Source: DATGYC01 sp035298385
Lineage (GTDB): Bacteria > Bacillota > Sulfobacillia > Symbiobacteriales > Symbiobacteriaceae
Direction of reading: 5' to 3'
Assembly (NCBI GenBank): GCA_035298385.1
Contig: DATGYC010000092.1
Location: forward strand, 1 to 15,044
Length of the DNA: 15,044 bases
Position numbers and translations under genes: made by a program. The notes under the pieces are model-generated. The model did not search any database and was not told the DNA's origin. It worked only from the letters and a program-made list of their open reading frames with translations. Numbering within the stretch: position 1 is the stretch's first letter; each line of letters begins with the position of its first letter. Of the stretch, positions 1-7,432 are shown piece by piece.

Positions 1-475
1 CCGGGTGCTGCGCCCCGGCGGGCGCCTCGCGCTCTTCGAGCCGGTCGGTAGCCTGAGCTATCTGGATCCACCTGGGACGCTCTGGGGGTACGACCTCTCC
101 GCCGAGCCGGAGTTGCTCGCACGGGTGCGCGGGGTCTTCGATCGGGCCCAACCGCCAGACCGGGATCCGCTTTATAACTGGACGGAACGCGACCTCTTGC
201 ACTGGGCAAGGCGAGCTGGCTTTGCGGAGATCCAACTAGATCTCTCCGTTCAGGTCGGCCAACAGGCGCCCCAGGCCTGGGACTCCTTCTTCCGAACGGC
301 CGGCAACCCGAAGTTACCCTCGTTGGCTGAGGCAGTTGAGCACAGCCTGACGATCCCGGAGGCCGAACGCTTCCTCAACTTGATGCGCCCGCTGGTCGAG
401 AGTGGGCAGGGCGTCCGCCGCTCCGCAACCCTCTACCTGTCGGCGACCAAGGCTGGCGCCTACGCGAGAATCTAG
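1..475 (+). CDS. SAM-dependent methyltransferase, C-terminal part (5' end outside window)
   Basis: The reading frame is open from the left edge, so the true start lies upstream and only about 157 C-terminal residues are visible. The first residues read VLRPGGRLALFEP, which is the typical post-motif II/III strand of class I Rossmann methyltransferases (the 'LRPGG' loop followed by a beta strand ending in EP). The segment PLYNWTERDLLHWARRAGF also fits this family, where a helix and a '.aGF' turn precede the last strands. The SAM-binding glycine motif must lie upstream and is not seen. The substrate cannot be told. The gene ends 90 bp before the ATP-grasp gene on the same strand, so the two may be cotranscribed. 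No clear terminator separates them. Confidence 0.8.
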   Translation, partial: RVLRPGGRLALFEPVGSLSYLDPPGTLWGYDLSAEPELLARVRGVFDRAQPPDRDPLYNWTERDLLHWARRAGFAEIQLDLSVQVGQQAPQAWDSFFRTAGNPKLPSLAEAVEHSLTIPEAERFLNLMRPLVESGQGVRRSATLYLSATKAGAYARI

Positions 476-565
476 GAGGGGCTGCTCTGCTTGCTTCTGA
501 ACAGACGCTGCTAACCCCGATCTCGCGCTGGACCAGCACCGTGGAACCAAGGGGAGGTGTAGAGC

Positions 566-1795
566 TTGGCAGAGCGGATTCTGATCGCGGGGTGCGGTAC
601 CTTGTGGGATTCGCCCTTCGTCGATGCCGCACTGGCGGCAGGGTATGAGCTAGTGCTGGTCGAGAGTCCAAGCGATCTGAAGGGGCTGAAGGAGAGCCCA
701 CTCATGGAGCGGTTTGTCAGTGTGGGCGTGGCTAACTACTGGAGTGACCCCAATCTCGATCCGGCGCCCCTGATCGCGGAGCATCCAGAGTGGGTCGACG
801 TGAAGGGGGTCGTGGGAGGCCGGGAGATCACCGTTCCGCTGGCTGCACGATTGGCGCAGCAGTTGGGCAAGCGGGGCAACCATCCTACCGCCGCCGTGCG
901 GGCCCGCCACAAGGGGGCGATGCGGCGGACCTTTCAGGCCGCTGGCCTGCCCATTCCGGCCTTTGCGGTCTGTCAGTCCAAGGCAGAGGCCGAAGCGGCA
1001 GTCGCGCGGCTCGGCCTTCCCGTGATCGTCAAGCCATCGGACAATGGCGCGTCGATCGGGGTAAACCTGATCACCTCAGCCGACAAGGTAGCGGAGGCAT
1101 TTGCCTACAGCCGGTCACACTCCCTCTGCGGGGACGTGATGGTGGAGCAGGTGGTCACGGGGTCAGAGTTCAGCGTGGAGGGGTTCGTCCAAGATGGGAC
1201 GATCACCGTGTTGGGGGTGACGAGCAAGCGGACGAGTGGGGCGCCCCACTTCGTTGAGGTGGGCCACGTCTTTCCTGCCCTGATCCCCGTCGAGCAGGAA
1301 GCGGCGCTCCGGAGTCTGGTTATGCGAGCGGTTCAGGCCATCGGCCTGAACCAGACCTGCTTCCATGCGGAATGTTGGTGGACCACCAACGGCCCTGTCT
1401 TAGGTGAGGTCGCCGCTCGTCCCGGCGGTGACCAGATCCCGAACCTGCTCCGGCTGGTAACCGGTCATGACCTGTATCAGACCACCATCAGCCTGGTGAC
1501 CGGCGATCCGCTGCCAGTCCCTGGGCGCCCCAAGGCAAAGGCGGCCGCCATCGCCTTCTTGGTACCCAGGCCGGGAAGCGTTGTTACGATCGCCGGAATG
1601 GCGGAAGCCAGAGAGCTTCCAGGGGTGCAGGCCCTGCACCTTGCCGCCAAGGTCGGGAAGGTGATTCGTACGCTTGACTCCTCGCTGGCTAGGGGCGGCT
1701 GGGTGGTCGCCGTTGGCGAGACGCAGGTGGAGGCGGAGGCCAGGGCCAAGTTCGCTGCAACACAGATTCAGATTGAGACAGAACTGGTTCTATAG
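566..1795 (+). CDS. ATP-grasp carboxylate-amine ligase
   Basis: This 409-residue protein starts at TTG, chosen because GGGGAGG at 551-557 lies 8 nt upstream. Residues 1-105 form a Rossmann-like pre-ATP-grasp domain. The ATP-grasp core follows: PVIVKPSDNGASIGV at 152-166 with the ATP-binding lysine at 156 and a Gly/Ser-rich loop, a VEQ strand at 193-195, and metal-binding acidic residues in HAEC (267-270) and LGEVAARPGGDQIP (279-292). A C-terminal lid-like domain of about 100 residues completes it. Family members join a carboxylate to an amine through an acyl phosphate, with ATP hydrolysis; relatives include L-amino acid ligases (BacD type), PurK/PurT and biotin carboxylase. The EVAARPGGD ending resembles the amino-acid ligase side, but the substrate is unknown. 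Methyltransferase, VOC and MFS neighbours suggest a small peptide-like metabolite. The family call is firm; the pathway is inference. Confidence 0.85.
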   Translation: MAERILIAGCGTLWDSPFVDAALAAGYELVLVESPSDLKGLKESPLMERFVSVGVANYWSDPNLDPAPLIAEHPEWVDVKGVVGGREITVPLAARLAQQLGKRGNHPTAAVRARHKGAMRRTFQAAGLPIPAFAVCQSKAEAEAAVARLGLPVIVKPSDNGASIGVNLITSADKVAEAFAYSRSHSLCGDVMVEQVVTGSEFSVEGFVQDGTITVLGVTSKRTSGAPHFVEVGHVFPALIPVEQEAALRSLVMRAVQAIGLNQTCFHAECWWTTNGPVLGEVAARPGGDQIPNLLRLVTGHDLYQTTISLVTGDPLPVPGRPKAKAAAIAFLVPRPGSVVTIAGMAEARELPGVQALHLAAKVGKVIRTLDSSLARGGWVVAVGETQVEAEARAKFAATQIQIETELVL

Positions 1796-1891
1796 AGTTA
1801 CTGTAGAAGGAATTTTTGATTGTGAGTAAAATTTTATTGTTATGCGGTAATAATTTTGAGAGCGGAAACTCTGAACTGAGGTGGAGTAACG
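1796..1891. promoter_or_regulatory. AT-rich intergenic spacer, probable promoter region for VOC-MFS pair
   Basis: In a GC-rich window this 96-bp gap stands out, being roughly two-thirds A+T over 1796-1865 with runs such as AATTTTTG and AAAATTTTATTG. Candidate elements are TTGATT (1816-1821) or TTGTGA (1820-1825) as a -35 box, and TATGCG (1841-1846) or TAATAAT (1848-1854) as a -10 box. None pairs at ideal 16-18 bp spacing, so no exact promoter is called. The strong Shine-Dalgarno of the next gene, AGGTGGAG, is at 1879-1886. No stem-loop terminator for the ATP-grasp gene is evident. Confidence 0.35.
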
Positions 1892-2257
1892 ATGGCAACT
1901 GGAATCTTTGAGCGGGTTGATACCTTTATTGTGCGGGTGAGTGACTACAAGAAGGCTCAGGCCTGGTACATTGAGAAGCTCGGGCTTGAGACCAGCTTCG
2001 TGGATGATGAGCAGAAGCTGGCAGTGATGAAGGTGTCGCCGACCTCGATCACCCTTTGGCAGCTAAAGGCTGGCGAGACTAGGGCGACCGGCGTCTCCAG
2101 CTTCCCCATCTTTCACACCAAGGATCTGGTAGCGACACGCCAACTCCTTCTGGACCGTGGGGTCGAGGCCGAAGAGGTAGAGGGCACGCCGTCAGCCGGC
2201 TGGTTCTCTTTCTGGGACCTTGACGGTAATAAGATGGAAGTCTGCCACTTCGATTAG
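1892..2257 (+). CDS. VOC superfamily protein (glyoxalase/bleomycin-resistance fold)
   Basis: This 121-residue single-domain protein starts at ATG 1892 behind AGGTGGAG. It shows the two beta-alpha-beta-beta-beta modules of the vicinal oxygen chelate fold. The first runs from FERVDTFIVRVSDYKKAQAW (7-26, including the usual 'VSD...A..WY...LGLE' signature). The second runs from FPIFHTKDLVATRQLLLDRG to WFSFWDLDGNKMEVCHF. The C-terminal glutamate in NKMEV fits the common metal ligand. The N-terminal position that often holds a histidine appears to be an aspartate here, so it may be a metal-poor or binding-only member. Family members include glyoxalases, dioxygenases and antibiotic-binding resistance proteins. 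Its stop codon overlaps the proposed MFS start, which links it functionally to an exporter and makes a protective role plausible. That role is inferred. Confidence 0.85.
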   Translation: MATGIFERVDTFIVRVSDYKKAQAWYIEKLGLETSFVDDEQKLAVMKVSPTSITLWQLKAGETRATGVSSFPIFHTKDLVATRQLLLDRGVEAEEVEGTPSAGWFSFWDLDGNKMEVCHFD

Positions 2258-3477
2258 TGCTGATGGAAAGACAACCTTTACGCCGGAACGTCTCCCTGAT
2301 CTGGCTCTTCCGAATCGTGATGGCCCTGCAGTTCTGGATGCCGATCTCTGTCATCTACCTGCAGAGCCGAGGCCTCACCCTGACCCAGATTGGACTGCTT
2401 GAGTCAGTGGGCGGCCTGACCATCATGCTGGCCGAGGTGCCAACCGGCGCCGTAGCCGACCTATTTGGCCGGCGTGTCTCGTTGACCCTCGGCATGCTGA
2501 TCATGACCCTCGGCCTCGGGCTCTATGCGATTGCCGACAGCTTCTGGCTGGTCGCGTTCTCCTACATACCCTGGATGATCGGTTACACCTTGACCTCGGG
2601 CGCCGACTCCGCCCTGCTCTATGACTCCATGAAGGCGATTGGGGAAGAGCAGCGCTACGCTACGATCGAGGGACGGAACAATACCTGGGAGCAGGGCGCC
2701 AGTGCGGTCGCCGTCGCTTCCGGCGGGTGGCTGGCCATCAAGTTTGGCCTGTCGATCCCCATCTGGTTGACGCTGGCGGTTACAGCCCTCGGAGCCGTTC
2801 TCTGCTTGGGCTTGGTCGAGGCGCCCGTTCAGCGGACGGGCAAGCGATCATCCGGCGTAGCGGGGCAGGTTAGGGTCGCCGTCTCGATTCTCTTTAAGCA
2901 GCGTATCCTCTTCCTATTGATGCTCTTCAGCGCCCTGACCGCCGGGATGGCCTTCATCCTGAAGCAGTCCTTCTTCCAGGTCTATGCTAAGGCGATCGAT
3001 CTGCCGATCACGCTCTTTGGCGTCCTCTCGTTTACGATGGTCCTTGCCGGGATGGCTGGGTCCGCGTTCAGCGGCAGACTGCGGACGAGCGGGCGCCGAC
3101 TGGGCCTCCTAGTTCCCGCCTGTCTAATGGGAGTCGCCTTCCTGGGACTCGGGATAGCCCGGAATCTGACTGGCATCAGTCTTCTGCTGATCATCCCGTT
3201 CCTCTCCTCGCTCCTACGTCCCGCTCTGCTGGCCGCTATCAACCAAGGCGTTGAGTCAGAGGTACGAGCGACGGTGCTCTCGGTCAACTCCCTGCTCTGG
3301 TCGGTGGTCCTCGCCGTGGTGAGCCCGGTTGCGGGCTGGCTGGCCGACCGTTCTCTGCAATCGGCCTTCGGTACCATGGGTCTGACGATGCTGCTCGTGG
3401 CCCCCTTCATCTGGTGGTTGGTACAGCCGAAGCGATCCCTTGCATCCGTGGCCCAGGTAGCCAATCCCCCACAGTGA
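2257..3477 (+). CDS. MFS transporter (drug/metabolite exporter type)
   Basis: This 406-residue membrane protein has about 12 hydrophobic segments in two halves joined by a polar linker near residues 188-207. The MFS motif A, GAVADLFGRR (64-73), lies in the loop after the second segment, as expected. The family moves small molecules by proton antiport or facilitated exchange; the specificity cannot be read. The start is set at GTG 2257, whose G is the last base of the VOC stop codon, giving translational coupling. ATG 2263 (two codons later) is the alternative, and neither has a close Shine-Dalgarno. The gene ends just before a strong hairpin at 3510-3539. Pairing with the VOC gene and proximity to an ATP-grasp ligase suggest export of, or resistance to, a small molecule. 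Confidence 0.88.
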   Translation: MLMERQPLRRNVSLIWLFRIVMALQFWMPISVIYLQSRGLTLTQIGLLESVGGLTIMLAEVPTGAVADLFGRRVSLTLGMLIMTLGLGLYAIADSFWLVAFSYIPWMIGYTLTSGADSALLYDSMKAIGEEQRYATIEGRNNTWEQGASAVAVASGGWLAIKFGLSIPIWLTLAVTALGAVLCLGLVEAPVQRTGKRSSGVAGQVRVAVSILFKQRILFLLMLFSALTAGMAFILKQSFFQVYAKAIDLPITLFGVLSFTMVLAGMAGSAFSGRLRTSGRRLGLLVPACLMGVAFLGLGIARNLTGISLLLIIPFLSSLLRPALLAAINQGVESEVRATVLSVNSLLWSVVLAVVSPVAGWLADRSLQSAFGTMGLTMLLVAPFIWWLVQPKRSLASVAQVANPPQ

Positions 3478-3509
3478 GCCACGCGCGTCCCGGTCGGAGA
3501 GGATCACGC

Positions 3510-3545
3510 AGAGCGGCGAGCCGATTGGCTCGCCGCTCTCTTTAT
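3510..3545 (+). terminator. Rho-independent terminator between convergent MFS and LtaS genes
   Basis: A perfect stem joins 3510-3522 (AGAGCGGCGAGCC) to 3527-3539 (GGCTCGCCGCTCT), with the loop GATT. A short pyrimidine-rich tail, CTTTA, follows on the plus strand. It lies 32 bp after the MFS stop codon and directly abuts the 3' end of the minus-strand LtaS gene. On the minus strand no U-rich tail follows, so it is best assigned to the MFS transcript. Confidence 0.8.
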
Positions 3546-5443
3546 GGGTTCGTCCGTCTCTGCAGAAGGCTTGGCAGGGCGTTGGACTCAACGATCTGGT
3601 CGGAGATGGAGAGTTCCCAGAGCGCCTGTTGATAGCCACTGGCGCAGTGGGATGGGTCGACCAGGAGCCGCGCGGCACGGTCGAGGCACTTGCCCTGGCT
3701 CAACTGGCCGCCGGGCGCCGCCTCGTAGACGTACCGCTTGCTGGCGAAGGAGCCGGTCGGGTAGAAGTAGCGGAGGGCGACGAGGCCGTCGTCGGTGGGG
3801 TTCAGGAGGTCTTGGCCCAGGTAGAAGTTGCCCTCGTGGGAGAGGCCCATCAGGTTGACCAGGGTAGGGAAGATGTCGATCTGGCCGCCCGCGACCGCAC
3901 GAGGTCCAGCGGCGGCTCCACCGGGGAGGCGAATCAGCAGTGGGACCTTGTGAAACTCAATGCCGTACGGACCATCGAGCGGGCTCTTGGTGCCCGTAAA
4001 CTTCCGGATGGAGGCCTCGGTCACGCCGACAGCGGGGTGGTCGCCGTAGATGGCGATCACGGTGTTATCCCAGAGGCCCGCCTGCTTCAGGTCACTGAAG
4101 AACTGGCCGAGGGCACGATCGACGTAGTGCTGTCCCTCCAGGTAGGAGCGGCTGAGCCAGTCGTACTCTGTGCTTGAAACCTGAAGCGAGCGAAGATGTG
4201 GGGGCACCTCGTATGGGTGATGACCAGAGAGTGTTACAGCCATGGCGAAGAAGGGCTGCGGGGCGCCCTTTAGGTAGCGGATGATATCCTTGAAAAAGAG
4301 ATGGTCGGCCAGACCGATGTTGAAGGAGAGGCCTGGCTGGAAGAACGCGCTCCCCAGGTGGGCGCCCTGGAAGCCCTGCTGCGGGTAGATCACGCCTCGA
4401 TTATAGAAGGTGGGCTTGTACGCATGGAAGGCATCGGTCTGATAGCCGGCTTCCGCGAGCGCATGAGCGAGGGAGTGGAAGGTGTTGTCGGCCTTGCGGA
4501 CGTAGACGGCGCCAGCGGTCAGTCCGTGCAGGGAGTTGAGGGCAGCGAACTCGGCATCCGACGTATTGCCGCCAGCTACCTGGGCCCAGAAGTCCGGAAA
4601 CCAGATCGCCTCGCGCTGGAAAGCGTTGAGGTTGGGTGTCACCACCTGACCGTCTAGCGATCGCCCGATCGGGAAGGACTCGGCCGACTCCAACTGGATG
4701 ATGATCAGGTTCTTGCCCTTCGCAATGCCGTGCAGATTCGCCTCTGCGGGGCGGGGAATCGTCGTTGCCTGGACGAGGAGGTTAGCGGAGACGGTCGAGC
4801 GGAACTGCCTCATCACGTCGGCGAGGTGATAGGCAACGGCTCCGCCGGTGTCGAGCACCCGGTTGTCATTGTAGAGTTGCTGGAGGGCGGTCCGGTTGAA
4901 GAGTTCGAAACCGCGCGCCAACCCGGCTGTGCCCCCCAGACCGGCCAGGCAGGTGAGCACGGCGACCCCGGCCTTGGCGCTGAACGAGCGGGGTTGTCCC
5001 AGAGAGCGGGGCGCCTGGGGCGCCGCCAGCGTTGCAGGTGCTTTGTTTTTGGACGCGAAATACCAGGAGAGGAAGAGCAAGGTCGGGGCGACCAGTAAGA
5101 GCAGGTCCTTGCGCTGCAGGGATTCACGAATCGACCCGGTCACGCCTGCTACTTGCTTGAATCCGGTCAGGGCTGGTAGGGGAACTACCCGCCCGAAGAA
5201 GCGGAAGAAGAGCAGATCGCCACAGAGGATGCCGGTCAGGAGCAGCATGAGGGTGAGCAGGTAGGTGCGTCGCCAGCGGGCCGCGTCCACCAGAGCCGGA
5301 GCGGTTAAGACGACTAGCAGGAGAAGGGAGATCAACGTGACGGGCAACCAGGTGGTCTCCTCCCCGGTCAGTTGGTGGAAGAGCAACACCTGAAGCAGCA
5401 TCAGTACGAGGGCGACTGCGTATTCGACTAGGACGAATCTCAT
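3542..5443 (-). CDS. LtaS-type sulfatase-family phosphoglycerol transferase (lipoteichoic acid synthase-like)
   Basis: This 633-residue protein has five N-terminal membrane segments (about 5-23, 33-53, 60-78, 113-130, 157-175) and an extracellular alkaline-phosphatase/sulfatase domain from about residue 243. This is the LtaS layout and length. Visible active-site elements are IIIQLESAESFP with a metal-binding Glu 252, GGNTSDAEF with the nucleophile Thr 294, FYNRG with Arg 349, SGHHPY with a histidine at 408/409, and YGDH with Asp 468 and His 469. These correspond to known LtaS metal and substrate positions; the tryptophan usual in the FWNR motif is tyrosine here (Tyr 347). LtaS enzymes polymerise glycerol phosphate from phosphatidylglycerol on the outer membrane face. 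The start is ATG 5443, with AAAGGAGGT upstream at slightly long spacing (about 13 nt). The gene stands alone, convergent with MFS and divergent from trmK. Confidence 0.9.
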   Translation of the reverse strand: MRFVLVEYAVALVLMLLQVLLFHQLTGEETTWLPVTLISLLLLVVLTAPALVDAARWRRTYLLTLMLLLTGILCGDLLFFRFFGRVVPLPALTGFKQVAGVTGSIRESLQRKDLLLLVAPTLLFLSWYFASKNKAPATLAAPQAPRSLGQPRSFSAKAGVAVLTCLAGLGGTAGLARGFELFNRTALQQLYNDNRVLDTGGAVAYHLADVMRQFRSTVSANLLVQATTIPRPAEANLHGIAKGKNLIIIQLESAESFPIGRSLDGQVVTPNLNAFQREAIWFPDFWAQVAGGNTSDAEFAALNSLHGLTAGAVYVRKADNTFHSLAHALAEAGYQTDAFHAYKPTFYNRGVIYPQQGFQGAHLGSAFFQPGLSFNIGLADHLFFKDIIRYLKGAPQPFFAMAVTLSGHHPYEVPPHLRSLQVSSTEYDWLSRSYLEGQHYVDRALGQFFSDLKQAGLWDNTVIAIYGDHPAVGVTEASIRKFTGTKSPLDGPYGIEFHKVPLLIRLPGGAAAGPRAVAGGQIDIFPTLVNLMGLSHEGNFYLGQDLLNPTDDGLVALRYFYPTGSFASKRYVYEAAPGGQLSQGKCLDRAARLLVDPSHCASGYQQALWELSISDQIVESNALPSLLQRRTNP

Positions 5444-5531
5444 CGATCTAGCTTGGACCTCCTTTGCATCCGGAGACGACTCCTCCTACGCCTATGAGTC
5501 TTCAAGCGCTCCAATACCTGGCGAAAATCGG

Positions 5532-5537
5532 TATAAT
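5532..5537 (+). promoter_or_regulatory. Consensus -10 box of the trmK promoter
   Basis: A perfect TATAAT lies at 5532-5537, 44 bp before the TTG start of trmK at 5581. The -35 region at 16-18 bp spacing (5508-5515, around CTCCAAT) is weak. Transcription starting near 5544 would give a leader of about 37 nt carrying the ribosome binding site GGGGGAGGAG. This also rules out an upstream start at 5464, which would lie outside the message. Confidence 0.55.
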
Positions 5538-5580
5538 GGATGCTACTTGGGTCCCGAGATGGACAGGGGGAGGAGACCAT

Positions 5581-6291
5581 TTGATTCAGCTATCGCCACG
5601 CCTTGCGGCGGTCGCCGCTCAGGTTCGCCGGGGGGCGCCCATGGCCGACATTGGCACCGACCACGCCTACCTACCTGCCTACTTGATCGAGACCGGTGCG
5701 GTTCCCCGTGCGATTGCCGGGGACGTGATGCCCGGCCCGCTGGAGGCGGCCCGCCAGACGGTGGAGTCGGCTGGGCTTGCCGACCGCATTGAGTTGCGGC
5801 TGGGGAACGGGCTCCAGGTGCTCAAGCCGGGGGAGGCGACGACGGTCACCCTCTGCGGGATGGGCGGGGCGCTGATGGCGGAACTCCTGGCGGCGGTCTC
5901 CCTGGCGTCGATCGAACGGTTGGTCCTGCAGCCGATGGAGTCGCCCGAGCGGCTACGGGCCTGGCTGACGGGCCACGGCTGGCGGATCAGCCACGAAGAA
6001 CTGGTTGAAGATGCGGGTCGCATCTACGTGGTGATGGCGGCGGAGCGGGGTGATCAGCACCTAGAGCCTGATCAGCTCTTGATCGGGCCACTCCTGCAGG
6101 CCGCCGGTGGTGAGATTCTCCAGCGGTATTCTGCCCGTTGGATCGCACAACTTGAGCGGGCGGTCGCGGGCGCCCGCCAATCTGATCGGCCTGAGGCAGT
6201 CGCTCGCGTAGCTACCTTGATGGAAGAGATTGCGCTGCTCCGGGCCGTGAGCGCCAGGGCAGCCGAGCAGGAGGTCGATCGTCATGCGTGA
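5581..6291 (+). CDS. trmK: tRNA (adenine(22)-N1)-methyltransferase TrmK
   Basis: This 236-residue class I methyltransferase opens with LIQLSPRLAAVAAQV, the characteristic TrmK start. The SAM-binding motif ADIGTDHAYLP follows at 22-32, then an acidic strand end (AGD), CGMGG and LQPMESPERLRAWL, which are the family signatures. A helical C-terminal domain of about 70 residues follows, as in Bacillus TrmK (YqfN). The enzyme methylates N1 of adenine 22 in tRNA. TTG 5581 is preferred over TTG 5464 because GGGGGAGGAG sits just upstream at 5565-5574, the protein then matches the usual family start, and a TATAAT lies between the two candidates. It overlaps the next gene by 8 bp (ATGCGTGA), and the trmK-yqfO order is the standard Bacillota arrangement. 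Confidence 0.93.
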   Translation: MIQLSPRLAAVAAQVRRGAPMADIGTDHAYLPAYLIETGAVPRAIAGDVMPGPLEAARQTVESAGLADRIELRLGNGLQVLKPGEATTVTLCGMGGALMAELLAAVSLASIERLVLQPMESPERLRAWLTGHGWRISHEELVEDAGRIYVVMAAERGDQHLEPDQLLIGPLLQAAGGEILQRYSARWIAQLERAVAGARQSDRPEAVARVATLMEEIALLRAVSARAAEQEVDRHA

Positions 6292-7432
6292 GGCGGCGGT
6301 CCGTGACGTGGTCCAGTTGATGGAGGAGTGGGCGCCCCCGGAGTGGGCGGAGTCTTGGGATAATGTGGGGCTGCAACTCGGCGACCCGACACGGCCAGCC
6401 AGCCGGATCCTGGTCGCCCTGGAGCTGACCGGGGCGGTGGTGGAGGAGGCGATTCGCCGGGACGTCAACCTGGTGGTCGTCCACCATCCGCCGATCTTCC
6501 GGGCGCTGAAGGCGATTCGCTTCGACTCCTTCGCCGGTCAGCGGCTGGAGCGACTGATCAAGGCTGGTGTCGGCATCTATGCCGCTCATACGAACCTGGA
6601 CCAGGCGGAGGGTGGCACCAACGATACCCTGGCCGCCCTGGTCGGGCTGCCCAATCCAGGGGTCCTACAGCCGGTTGGTGAGGAGAAGTTGATCAAGCTG
6701 GCCGTCTTCGTCCCGGTTGGGCATGAAGAGGCCGTCCGGGAGGCGCTCGCTGGAGCCGGCGCCGGCCACATTGGCAACTACTCGCACTGCACCTTCCAGA
6801 CCCCCGGCACGGGGACGTTCCTGCCGCTGGCCGGAACCAAACCGTTCATTGGGGAGCAGGGAAAGCTGGCGTATGCGCAAGAGGTCCGCCTGGAGACGAT
6901 CCTCCCCGAATCGAAGGTTCGCCGGGCCGTCGCTGCGATGCAGAAGGCCCATCCCTACGAGGAGGTCGCCTATGACCTCTACCCGCTTGCCAACCGGGGG
7001 CGCCTCCGTGGGCACGGTCGAATCGCCTCGTTTGCAGAGCCTCAGACGCTGGGCGAGGTGGCTGACCGTTTGCGCGTGAAGCTGAATCTGGAGGGACTCT
7101 CCTTCGTGGGCGACCCGAAGCGCCTTATTCATCGAGTGACGGTCGGTGCGGGCTCGGGCGGCACGCTGATTCCGCTTGCGGTCCGGCGGGGCGCCGACCT
7201 GCTCGTGACCGGCGACGTCAAGTACCACGACGCCCAGGACGCCATGGATGCGGGTCTGGCCGTGATCGATATCGGGCATTACAACTCGGAGGCGATCATC
7301 GTCGGGCCGGTCGCCCGTCATCTCCGAGAGGGGTTGGCGGCGGCGGGGCTAGAGGCGGAGGTCCTGGAGGCGCAGGCGGGCCGTGACCCGCTCCGATTCC
7401 TCTGCGAAGGTGGGCAACGGACGAATGAGTGA
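6284..7432 (+). CDS. Nif3-like / YqfO family dinuclear metal protein with PII-like insert
   Basis: This 382-residue protein starts at ATG 6284, with AGGAGGT at 6269-6275 and 8 nt spacing. The Nif3 metal-site motifs are all present: WDNVGLQLGD (25-34), VVHHPPIF with His 67 and His 68, AAHTNLDQAEGGTND with His 102 and Asp 106, and GHYNSEA with His 332 and Glu 336. Residues about 138-232 form the CutA/PII-like insert (AVFVPVGHEEAVREAL to HPYEEVAYDLYPL) that marks the longer Bacillota YqfO subtype. Homologues are often annotated 'GTP cyclohydrolase I type 2', but the physiological reaction is not settled. It overlaps trmK by 8 bp and the downstream ATPase by 8 bp (ATGAGTGA), so translation of all three is probably coupled. 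Confidence 0.93.
   Translation: MREAAVRDVVQLMEEWAPPEWAESWDNVGLQLGDPTRPASRILVALELTGAVVEEAIRRDVNLVVVHHPPIFRALKAIRFDSFAGQRLERLIKAGVGIYAAHTNLDQAEGGTNDTLAALVGLPNPGVLQPVGEEKLIKLAVFVPVGHEEAVREALAGAGAGHIGNYSHCTFQTPGTGTFLPLAGTKPFIGEQGKLAYAQEVRLETILPESKVRRAVAAMQKAHPYEEVAYDLYPLANRGRLRGHGRIASFAEPQTLGEVADRLRVKLNLEGLSFVGDPKRLIHRVTVGAGSGGTLIPLAVRRGADLLVTGDVKYHDAQDAMDAGLAVIDIGHYNSEAIIVGPVARHLREGLAAAGLEAEVLEAQAGRDPLRFLCEGGQRTNE

Noticed and set aside
1780..1791. AGAACTGGTTCT dyad at the end of the ATP-grasp gene, resembling GAGAACCTGGTTCTC at 8821-8835
   Set aside because: Both are explained by similar C-terminal codons (E-L-V-L and E-N-L-V-L), so a shared operator is not supported.
1796..1870. AT-rich stretch as a mobile element scar or transferred DNA
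   Set aside because: It has no inverted ends, target duplication or transposase remnant. Promoter-like composition is the simpler reading.
3629..4177. Plus-strand open frame of 182 codons inside the LtaS gene, with several similar ones nearby
   Set aside because: It lies antisense to a well-conserved LtaS catalytic domain and has no recognisable domain or ribosome binding site. High GC lengthens chance frames.
5464..5580. Upstream TTG start giving TrmK 39 extra residues
   Set aside because: It would lie upstream of the TATAAT box, and the extension is not part of the TrmK family, while TTG 5581 has a strong ribosome binding site.
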